In this document: piece after piece, positions 1 to 7,242 of the stretch
How the letters are laid out: each line of letters opens with the position of its first letter
Numbering within the stretch: position 1 is the first letter of the stretch
Source of the DNA: Phoronis ovalis
Taxonomy: Eukaryota; Phoronida; Phoronidae
Direction of reading: 5' to 3'
NCBI GenBank assembly: GCA_028565635.1
Contig: JAOXYB010043182.1
Location: 1 to 12,677, forward strand
DNA: 12,677 nucleotides
Made by a program: the position numbers and the translations under genes
The notes under the pieces: generated by a model
The model's database searches: none
What the model saw: the letters and a program-made list of their open reading frames with translations, nothing else
Told to the model about the DNA's origin: nothing

Positions 1-11
1 TGTATATATAA

Positions 12-14
<3 letters not shown>

Positions 15-42
<28 letters not shown>
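15..42. repeat. (GT)n microsatellite
   Basis: An almost uninterrupted run of TG/GT dinucleotides, followed by one GTCTGTG interruption. It is a simple sequence repeat of the kind common in animal genomes and no function is implied. Confidence 0.95.
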
Positions 43-1690
43 CTGTGTTATCATCGATCTGCTTTCTAAAATGCTTATAATGATGCAATACCCCTGGAAA
101 TACTCATTAAATGAGTTATGTATTTTTATGCAAGCAAATAATTACAAATACCTAGCAACTGCCAACTCTACCAAGTGCTGAATAATAGACCCAAATACAC
201 ACACCACGTAAATTTCTTTTCGTGGGAAATAAAAATTAAGTCTTAGCAAATACAGACGTAATACTTTTTGCACCACTGCAAATCAATAAATTCTATATTA
301 CTATAACAAAAAAAATTACGAAATTAACGTTTGATGACTTTCAATAAAGATCTATTTCCCGCAGTTAACCCGTGCAGTTTACTGAATGGAAATTACGTGT
401 TGCGCAAAAATTAACAAACAATTACTAAGTGAACTCTATTTGAAAAACAATGCTGAGTAAACATTAAAGTTCAGCCTAAAGGTAAAATATTAATTATGCT
501 GTCTAAAACAGTCCAATGGGACAAGTCTTAAATCCTGGTTCCGGATATATTTTCTGCATACAAAATCCAAGACAAGTATGAAACGCTAGAAACGTTCTTT
601 TTTGTGAGAAATAATAAATGTTTGTACTAAAGTACTTGCTATTAGTGTTGTTTATATTTTGAAGAATATAAAATTTAAAACAAATACAAAAGTGGACTTT
701 GAATTGTAATAATTTCGTTTACAGCATACATTAGATGTTCGGATAGAAATAGTAAGTACATGCACAATATCTTGGGATCCTATTATAGAACAAGGGGAGT
801 AATACTCTGACATCTTGACAACAAAAGTGCGAAATTCTGGAATGACTTATTGTCCTACTTTAGATTATGTCATCGAAAATTTATGAAGTACTAATACGAA
901 ATCAATTAAAAAAGTTCAGCTCTACAATATAAGCGTGCAAGCTAAATATTATTTTGTATTTAGAGTGATGAATTATGCATATTTGCTTGGGGAGATGTAG
1001 TCATTATACAAAATAAAGAATTCATTTCATATTTCCAATATTGATGTTTGACACTTCTGCTTTAAATGCTTGAAATTATGAATATTTCAAGTTAAACATT
1101 TAATTACATCTGATTTTTAATACTTTGTCTAGAGACTAAAGAGTACAAAATTGCAAGATATTGTATCGGTATGGATAAATTAGAAATTTTACCTTTCAAA
1201 TTTTTACTGTTGTGAGAACAAAAATATGAATAACTGATTTGTGATTTCAGATTAAAATAATGCGTGAATTGTTTTGGGCAAACAATGTATAGATTTTATT
1301 AATATTCTCAACTTCATATTGATAGCTCTTTGGTAAGTCATTTTATATATGGATAACGGTAGTGCGATTGTAATTCTTTAGAACGGTTCCAATTTTATAC
1401 AAAATATAACCTAAATAAATATTAAACAGAGAATAAAAGATAAAATGGTATAAAATGCATGTTGTATCATGCTTAATGTATTAACAAAAACTCTATATAA
1501 AACTATAAATTTAATATATAATAGATTATAGTTCATAAATAATCTATACCTTTTCTCATAATCGTGATTACAATATTAATCTATTACACCGTAATAAAAT
1601 TAAGCATATCACATCTATTTCATTGTTTGAAATAGTTCATTGTTATCATAAATTAAAATATTACTAATTGATAAGGTGTTTTTACGTTAC
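43..1690. other. A+T-rich stretch with no recognised gene
   Basis: I see no open frame with protein-like composition on either strand and no RNA gene. The minus-strand gene whose last visible exon ends at 1691 must continue leftward, so this stretch is most simply its next intron, more than 1.6 kb long. The slightly less A+T-rich patch near 500-600 is broken by stops in all minus frames over the length an exon of this gene would need. Confidence 0.6.
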
Positions 1691-1844
1691 CTGGTAACCG
1701 AATAGTTTTCTCTGTACCATCATTCATGTTAATTGTCACATTCATCTTGCTCCCGCTATCTATGCGTAATTCGCATTCAAATTCTTGATTAGTTTCCACA
1801 ATATCGGGGCAAAGAACCTTAACATTTTCTGTACGAAACTTGAT
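1691..1844 (-). CDS. Exon 6: further PKD/Ig-like segment, last exon visible
   Basis: The acceptor TTTTTCTAACGCAG precedes 154 bases, and the donor is TTACCAG|GTAACG. The exon encodes residues 199-249, including VLCPDIVETNQEFECEL and NVTINMNDGTEKT. Two cysteines twelve residues apart and the MNDGT turn resemble the first strands of a PKD-like repeat (the family often has a turn of the form x-x-[FWM]-x-[DN]-G). It enters in phase 0 and leaves in phase 1, so at least one more exon must exist to the left of the window. Confidence 0.9.
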
Positions 1845-4800
1845 CTGCGTTAGAAAAATACCTTTTTTAATAGATATTATGGTATATAATCAAGTTGATG
1901 AACAGTATTTTAAAATATTATTTAATATTTAATTTACTTTTTTCGGTGTTAAATTAAATATGGACCACTTTAATTTATGTTTTCATAATTGGATGTTCAC
2001 CTTACTGACAATACTGGTATATGATGTTGTGTACAAATCACCCTGAAAAACCACTAATTATTGTTAACTATTGACGCGTTTCCTTCCTCCACATTTAACC
2101 ATATCCGAAGGAGTTGCTTTTTGGGGTTTGGTAATGGATGTCAAAGGTTAATAAATTTGGCGGCTATGAAACTTGATATTAGGTACAATAATCATCTTAA
2201 ACATTTTTACAAATGTATGCACAAATGTATTTTTTTAATAATTGTGGTAATATCGGTACCTGCATTGCAATACTTCCATCCAGTTGTTTTCCGTTATCAC
2301 TCGTTAAGGATATGTCGATTTGTTGCAAGCCAACTACATCAAAGGTAAACTCTATTTGGTTCAGAATAGCGTCAGTGTAGACAGCTTCTTGTCCATTACT
2401 AGTTGACGCATGAAGCGTCAAATTAAACATCGTGTTTCCTGATACGTCTAGCGTTTGTATAGTTACAGGGAAAGGCTCAAAAGCGTAAACCTCACCTAAA
2501 ATTAATAAAAGCATATAATAAATAAAACAAAATGATTAAGGTTATGCTCACTATATAAGTATACGTAAAAAAATCTACACTTCCCAACCCTAGCTTGCAG
2601 AAAATTTAGCTAACATTATAAAGGAAATGCCGTCCGAAGGATGACAGTGAGAATAATTGGGTACCCATGTCTGTTATGAAGACCAGGTAAAAAATAGCCT
2701 CTAAAAAAGATATCAAAATTCATACCCTGTTTGGGAAATATGAGCTTAAAATTTATACTCTTTATACTCTCATATATTCAGATAATAAAAATGGATTGAA
2801 ACAACCATCTTTTGGGCGCCTTTTTTTCGAAGCAAATGGACATATGAACACTACATCCTATTTCGTTTTGTAATCAGGTACTACAAATACACGCTTTTCT
2901 TATTTTCAGTACCAAATTTTTGTTTTTGCCTTATTTTTTGAATTATTTTATGTCCTTTTCTAACTGCTGAAGATGTACACTTTCATTTTTTGTAAAGTAC
3001 ATTTCTCTTATTCTGTTATTTTCTTTTTCTTGCTCATTTACAAACACCTTAATCAAAATACTAAAAAAAAATACTATTGCGTACTATAACTCACTAAAAA
3101 ATGTGATCACTTCTTACCATTCGGTATTTGTAAACTCAGAGACGACGGTAAATTGACTCTTGTAGCGAAAACTGTTTCTGTGTCGTTTCCTCCACATATG
3201 CTACCATCAGAACACTTGACGTTACAGGTCGCTGGTGCAAGGTTGCTAACGTCACCTCCACAAAAGCAAAGTCCTTTTACTAAACCAGAATATCTAAAAA
3301 CGTCAGAAAGTAAGCATCGACTGGTTACTGGGGGTTACTGTTTTGTATTTTTCTTTCGATTTTACATACTTTTCATAACGTTTAGTCAATTTAATCAATA
3401 ACTGACAATTTAATAATTCGGAACATTTCATTCATATTTTTAATTCAACGACAGCAAGAGGAAGTTAGTCAAGCATAAATACTGGACTGCATGCAACAAC
3501 GATTAGATTGCTTTTCACATACTTTCACTCTTCCTTTAACTTTTCTTCAAAAATAACTTCATACAAGAAAAGAAATGCAAATTATTAAAATATTGGAACA
3601 CTGTACAAATAAGTAATAAAAAATAAAAATATTATAGCCATTAAAAAATTGGATTTTTATATCATCTTCAGAATGGATGTTCATATAATATATTTAATTG
3701 TTGCATAGTATCATAATAATTTGGTCGTTTATTACAGTATTAATTAAGCTAATCAGATTAACAAGGACTCTGTGATAGAGTTGAGCGCTGTCTGAATTTT
3801 TCTAACTAATATGTTGAGTAAATGACTAAAATTATTATGATATAATATACATGTCTCGCGTTTTTCTTCGTTTGGTTAATGTTTGCACTCATTAGGGTTG
3901 CTGCTGTCAGACAGCAAACCGTTGTTTTTAAACTTGTTTTTCTTCCAATTTTAAGCAAACTATGTGTCAAAGATGGACATAGTTAAGGACATTGCATTTG
4001 AGGTATGACATTCCCTGAATGGGTCATTGTTGACCTTTAGGTCAAAAGATCATTTAGGAGTCTAAGATGCTTCAAAACGCTCCAAAGTGATGGTATCAGT
4101 TACAAGAAGGTAATTTTGTTGACCTTTGAGGTTTATTTAGGTGTCATTATTAATTGTTTACATCTTTTCAATTAGTTACTCATGCTATAACTTATAACGG
4201 TTTGTGCTACAGAATTGTAATATGACATAATGATATGACAGTCTAGTCCCTTTTTAACAGTGTGTTGGAGAGTTGACATTGAGTTTCAAAAGGTCACATC
4301 TAGAGCTAGGTGAATGACACTGCAAGAGCATAGAAAGGTCATTGAAGTCAACAGCAGAATAATGCCTTTGTTAGGCTATCTAGTTATAACAAAGTGTATG
4401 ACATTTCCACTTACGGTTGTAGGATGGCACCACATTGGTTTAAGCATGTTTCGTTATTGATCGAATTTCTGTCATAATAACCGGCAGAAATATTTAAGAT
4501 TTTGTTGTGCCTATGCTCTCGTACACAACCTGACCAAGCTACAAAATAAAAATTAAATCTGTCTTTCAAAAGTATGCGTTTACAAAGGGACATCGTGTGT
4601 ATAATTTTAGTATTATAGTTTCTTAATCAACAACCAATGCATTCCCATATTGCATTCCCGTATTCTAGAAACGTATGGAATGCGACAAATGTAGTTTGCA
4701 GTTTCAAGCATGCTTATGCATCACAAGAAAATGAAAGGAAAACTTTATTTTATTTCAAAGACAATTTAATAATTATTATATATAATATAGTAATTAATAT

Positions 4801-6473
4801 ATTGTTTAATTCATTACAGTAAATTGCATTTTTAAATCAAGAAATCTTATTAACAACTGTATTATACTTATGCATATAAACCCACCTTTCACCGAAGCTA
4901 AGGTTACGTACAACACCTGTAATTAAAATTAAAAATTCATTTATTTAAAATATTCACTATTAGAAATCAAAAGGGGTAAGATAAGTATAAACATATAATT
5001 TTAATTAAAATCAAAATTATCTTGGGTCTTGCTGTATTCCCTTAAGGCTAAGTAGGACCCTCGATCGTCACGGTTTAAATAAAAATTCGTGAAAAATCCG
5101 CATAACATTTTTTTCACTCAAAATAGATGTTTTCTATAACTTTAACATTCAAGCTATATTATAATGGTATTTTCAAACTATTGTGCAAATATATGAAATT
5201 TAAATAGCATTTAATTGCACCCTATGCCTATAACAATCATTAGGTACATCCTACGGGAAAACCCAGTAGATCAAAATTCGGGCTAACTATATTTTTATCA
5301 ACTAATCAATACTCCCAGAATTTGTTTTTGACCATTTTTAAATTGCACCAGGGATTTTGGTTATATAATCAATTTAGTTTTTTTAGCAAATAAAAAATTT
5401 ACCTTTTTTTAAACATTAATTAATAATTCAAAGATTATTCACGGTATTTACAATTCAGTCATAACAAATAATGGAAATATCGTTTACTTCTTAAAACGTA
5501 GTTAGCTCCAATTTAGATCCCCAGGATTTTGTTGTAGGATGTACCTTATGATTTTTATGAGGTGTCATAAAACATTAATTAAATTTTATGCATTGCACAC
5601 ACAAGTTAGAAATATCACCATAACATAGCATGAATGTTAAAGTTTCAGAAAAAAATTATTTTGTGTGAAAAAAATGCAATGCGGATTTTTCACGAATTTT
5701 TCTTTAAACAGTAACGAGGGTCTAGCTTAGCCTTAACATACTCATACTTCGCTTATCGCGCAAGTATTGTACAATAGAATGTATGTATAGAAATAAGCAC
5801 AATTAAGGAAATTACCATGGAAAAAATTATCTAAAAACTAATGAAATCTGTACCGTATTACAGTAACTTGTGCCAACACGATTCTGAGGGGGGAATGAGA
5901 AAATGAGTTCGACTATTGGAATATCCAACAAGCTTTTGCTCAGTAAATAAGTTATTGGCGTCTAATGAACCAGATAGCCACATCTACTGCATTGAGATTC
6001 GATAATCGTGAATTAATTCGAATGCACTTATCTATTAACTTCAGTCTTACGTTACTTTTTTATTTCTATAAATTTTATCAATTTTCTAAAATAAATTCAA
6101 CAAACACCTGCATCAATTATTACTGCGAGTCGATGAATACATATCTACACGAGCTATCTTAAACCTTAAATTTATAGTTCAAAGCGTTCACTAGCTGAAC
6201 TTCCATCGTTCTTCCATTCGTACAAAAATTGCTTGCAAAGTATTGGAAGTTCACAAACATAGATTTTCATAGCAACGGTAGTGCAATTATTCGATCTTGA
6301 CATACTAAAACTATTTGTTTAAAAAAAACTATAGGTATGACTGACCAAAACTGCTGCAATTACAACTGTTTTCTTCTTGACCATTTTGAATACACTTGAA
6401 TATTACACCATCACCTACACTGAACTATTGTATCCTTCGCGCTTACATGTAACTGATACGCTAAAAGACCCAT
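1691..6473 (-). CDS. WSC and PKD-like domain secreted/membrane protein, N-terminal part (six exons; 3' end outside window)
   Basis: Assembled by eye from coding exons 6473-6447, 4916-4886, 4538-4415, 3293-3118, 2495-2260 and 1844-1691. All joins preserve frame and give 249 complete codons. Residues 1-20 look like a signal peptide. Residues 21 to about 105 are a WSC domain with eight cysteines (24, 51, 55, 70, 72, 84, 88, 94). Residues from about 121 are beta-rich and Ig/PKD-like, with a FDVVG segment near 171-175 and a later cysteine pair (210, 222). Five N-glycosylation sequons (N35, N48, N97, N144, N233) fit an extracellular protein. WSC domains are putative carbohydrate-binding modules; WSC followed by PKD-like repeats is the layout seen near the N terminus of polycystin-1-type proteins. 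That assignment is inference, because the diagnostic REJ, GPS, PLAT and channel regions would lie beyond the window. Another secreted or anchored WSC protein is possible. Confidence 0.85.
1845..2259 (-). other. Intron 5 of the WSC/PKD-like gene
   Basis: A+T-rich, bounded by GTACCG and AACGCAG on the minus strand. I see no exon or element in it. The open plus-strand frame that runs into exon 5 here has no protein-like features. Confidence 0.85.
2260..2495 (-). CDS. Exon 5: PKD/Ig-like extracellular segment
   Basis: The acceptor TTATTAATTTTAG precedes 236 bases, and the donor is ATGCAG|GTACCG. The exon encodes residues 121-198. The alternation of polar and hydrophobic residues (for example IEFTFDVVGLQQIDISL) is the pattern of the late strands of PKD-type beta sandwiches, where F-x-F-[DN]-x-x-G-x-x-x-I/V is common. 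It has no cysteine and one sequon (NLT). It leaves in phase 0. The open frame extends past both splice sites, but those extensions are poor in protein character and break the join to the neighbours. Confidence 0.9.
2496..3117 (-). other. Intron 4 of the WSC/PKD-like gene
   Basis: A+T-rich, bounded by GTAAGAA and ATTTTAG on the minus strand. A patch near 2630-2690 is less A+T-rich and contains the 8-bp palindrome GGGTACCC, but no exon fits the phases of its neighbours, which join cleanly without it. Confidence 0.8.
3118..3293 (-). CDS. Exon 4: second half of the WSC domain
   Basis: The acceptor TTTTTAG precedes 176 bases, and the donor is CCGAATG|GTAAGAA. The exon encodes residues 62-119. It opens YSGLVKGLCFCGG, which matches the usual WSC element Y-x-G-(x)n-C-x-C-G, and continues through cysteines 84 and 88 to SICGGND, the C-x-G-x-x-x-C-G-G-like closing element. 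It ends in phase 1, and GGT (G|GT) is completed by exon 5. Together with exon 3 it supplies all eight WSC cysteines. Confidence 0.92.
3294..4414 (-). other. Intron 3 of the WSC/PKD-like gene
   Basis: Interrupts the WSC domain within a proline codon. The part nearest exon 4 is plain A+T-rich DNA. The part from about 3960 to 4345 differs in composition and holds repeated AGGTCA-type motifs, listed separately. Confidence 0.85.
4020..4345. repeat. Stretch rich in GGTCA/TGACC motifs, probable old repeat
   Basis: Six GGTCA or TGACC words occur within about 325 bases: near 4022, 4032, 4040, 4122, 4291 and 4336. Two of them form a clean dyad, TGACCT-TT-AGGTCA, at 4031-4044. The words match nuclear-receptor half-sites, but their irregular spacing and intronic position fit a decayed interspersed repeat at least as well. 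Confidence 0.35.
4415..4538 (-). CDS. Exon 3: first half of the WSC domain
   Basis: The acceptor ATTTTGTAG (T-rich upstream tract) precedes 124 bases, and the donor is CAACC|GTAAGTGG. The exon encodes residues 21-60, opening WSGCV and containing TCLNQCG, the CxxxC pair typical of the first half of WSC domains. Sequons NIS and NET are present. It enters in phase 1 and leaves in phase 2. The split proline codon (CC|A) is completed by exon 4. Confidence 0.9.
4539..4885 (-). other. Intron 2 of the WSC/PKD-like gene
   Basis: Separates the signal-peptide micro-exon from the WSC domain. Near 4637-4690 there is a short imperfect repeat of GCATTCCC and an imperfect inverted pair (GCATTCC / GGAATGC). 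The plus-strand open frame here is low-complexity at its end and is not considered a gene. Confidence 0.75.
4886..4916 (-). CDS. Exon 2: 31-bp micro-exon, hydrophobic end of the signal peptide
   Basis: The acceptor TTTTAATTACAG precedes 31 bases encoding VLYVTLASVK plus the first base of an Ala codon completed by exon 3 (G|CT). The donor is AAAG|GTGGGT, slightly off consensus. The hydrophobic run ending in Val-Lys-Ala directly before Trp-Ser-Gly-Cys satisfies the small-residue rule at -3 and -1 for signal peptidase. It is far too short for routine ORF detection. Support comes from the phases on both sides and the position immediately before the mature WSC domain. Confidence 0.7.
5046..5310 (+). 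repeat. Left inverted arm of the foldback element
   Basis: Pairs with 5480-5732 in inverted orientation. The outer 60 bases match best, with small differences such as AAGTAGGACC against AAGCTAGACC, so the arms have diverged since insertion. The inner limit is approximate. Confidence 0.75.
5480..5732 (-). repeat. Right inverted arm of the foldback element
   Basis: Reverse-complement partner of 5046-5310. The unpaired centre, about 170 bases between the arms, is A+T-rich and shows no open frame of note. Confidence 0.75.
6447..6473 (-). CDS. Exon 1 coding part: start codon and first 9 residues of the signal peptide
   Basis: An ATG on the minus strand (plus 6471-6473) is followed by eight codons and then the donor GTAAGC (plus 6446-6441). 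It encodes MGLLAYQLH and ends in phase 0, as exon 2 requires. An in-frame TGA lies six codons upstream, so this ATG opens the frame. The context before the ATG is CCC, with G at +4, which is not strong. Joined to exon 2 it gives a signal peptide of normal length. The exon is short and was chosen because donor, phase and peptide character all fit, so another first exon cannot be excluded. Confidence 0.55.
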
Positions 6474-6522
6474 GGGTTTGTTTAATTCTCAAAGGTATTG
6501 TAAAACAACATTTTGAATATGG

Positions 6523-6528
6523 TTTATA
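6523..6528 (-). promoter_or_regulatory. Possible TATA box of the WSC/PKD-like gene
   Basis: TATAAA on the minus strand, 50 bases upstream of the proposed ATG at 6473. This would put a start site roughly 20-25 bases before the ATG. In DNA this A+T-rich a TATAAA word is weak evidence on its own. Confidence 0.25.
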
Positions 6529-6988
6529 ATTCAAGGGTCACTGTTAATAATAACCTCTTCCGACAAACACGAAATTGTTGAATTTAATGTTTATTTTGTT
6601 GTTTTATATAATTTTGTTGAAGGACATTTAACGGATATTCAATAATTTTATGTGTTTTATTACGTAAATTACTGTGGAAGTTGTTTAGAGTGTTTACGGT
6701 AAATTCATTATCAATTTTCATAATTTAGTTATGACTTGTGAAATACGTATGTTTTATTGTGATTGTTCTCCATAGCCTAAGTAATTGGCTCCATCGTGAT
6801 TCCTGCCACAATAGGTGGCATTTCTCATTAAATATTTCGATTGAACGACTGCATATATAATGAGCTTTCGTTGAATTCCTTCTGTAAACATTTTGTGATA
6901 TCTGCATTACATTAATCATCAGTTGTGAAATGAGAACTTTGCTCATAGAAAATAATTTGAAATAACACTTATTCACAAATAACACGTA
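6529..6988. other. Intergenic stretch, nothing recognised
   Basis: Upstream of the WSC/PKD-like gene. An 86-codon minus-strand open frame near 6725-6985 has no domain-like pattern and no splice or start context that supports it. It may contain promoter elements but none is identifiable. Confidence 0.5.
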
Positions 6989-7145
6989 CGTAAAGTGAGA
7001 ACCAGATTTAGATTCAGATTCAGAACCAGATTCAACGTAAAGTCAGAACCAGATTCAGATTCAGAACCAGATTCAACGTAAAGTCAGAACCAGATTCAGA
7101 TTCTGAACCAGATTCAACGTAAAGTCAGAATCAGTTTCAGATTCG
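6989..7145. repeat. 41-bp minisatellite, about 3.5 copies
   Basis: Each unit begins CGTAAAGT[C/G]AGAACCAGATT and ends CAGAACCAGATTCAA. The first copy has a 6-bp expansion of GATTCA (47 bp), the next two are 41 bp and the last is truncated. The internal 12-mer AGAACCAGATTC is the reverse complement of GAATCTGGTTCT, which recurs in the large satellite to the right. The minisatellite therefore appears to be an inverted, expanded derivative of one part of the satellite unit. Confidence 0.9.
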
Positions 7146-7242
7146 AAAAAAAAATCAAAATGCCCTCAATGCAGGTATTTAATAAAAAAAACACGACTTT
7201 TAACTATTTTTTTGTTTCCACTGTTTTTTTCAAGAGGTGAAG

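Larger units (their letters stand above)
5042..5736. mobile_element. 687-bp foldback/MITE-like element with TTAA at both ends
   Basis: The left arm (from 5046, starting GGCTAAG) and the right arm (ending CTTAGCC at 5732) are reverse complements over roughly 250 bases with scattered mismatches and small indels. Matching blocks include AATTCGTGAAAAATCCGCAT against its complement near 5680-5700, and AGGTACATCCTAC near 5243 against GTAGGATGTACCT near 5535. The arms fade out near 5310 and 5480. TTAA stands immediately outside both ends (5042-5045 and 5733-5736), as expected for TTAA-targeting DNA transposons such as piggyBac or Kolobok. It has no coding capacity, so it would depend on a transposase supplied elsewhere. 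The superfamily is not decided. Confidence 0.8.
4917..6446 (-). other. Intron 1 of the WSC/PKD-like gene
   Basis: About 1.5 kb between the signal-peptide exons, bounded by GTAAGC and AATTACAG. Nearly half of it is the foldback element at 5046-5732. Apart from that element I see only A+T-rich DNA. The 65-codon open frame on the plus strand near 5965-6162 is rich in Asn, Phe and Tyr and looks fortuitous. Confidence 0.6.

Noticed and set aside
2061-2348. 95-codon plus-strand open frame
   Set aside because: It overlaps exon 5 and intron 5 of the minus-strand gene and shows no domain-like pattern.
2197-2514. Intronless minus-strand gene of 105 codons
   Set aside because: The core is real coding sequence, but its ends run past a clear acceptor (2496-2497) and donor (2256-2259). 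The Met start lies inside the intron.
3153-3401. 82-codon plus-strand open frame
   Set aside because: It is the complement of exon 4 of the minus-strand gene, which has splice sites and all the second-half WSC cysteines. The plus-strand product ends in a low-complexity Phe-rich tail.
5812-5820. Alternative first exon ending ATG|GTAATT (minus strand)
   Set aside because: It would supply only the Met codon before the micro-exon, giving a 12-residue signal peptide that is too short. The exon at 6473-6447 gives a normal length and a better donor.
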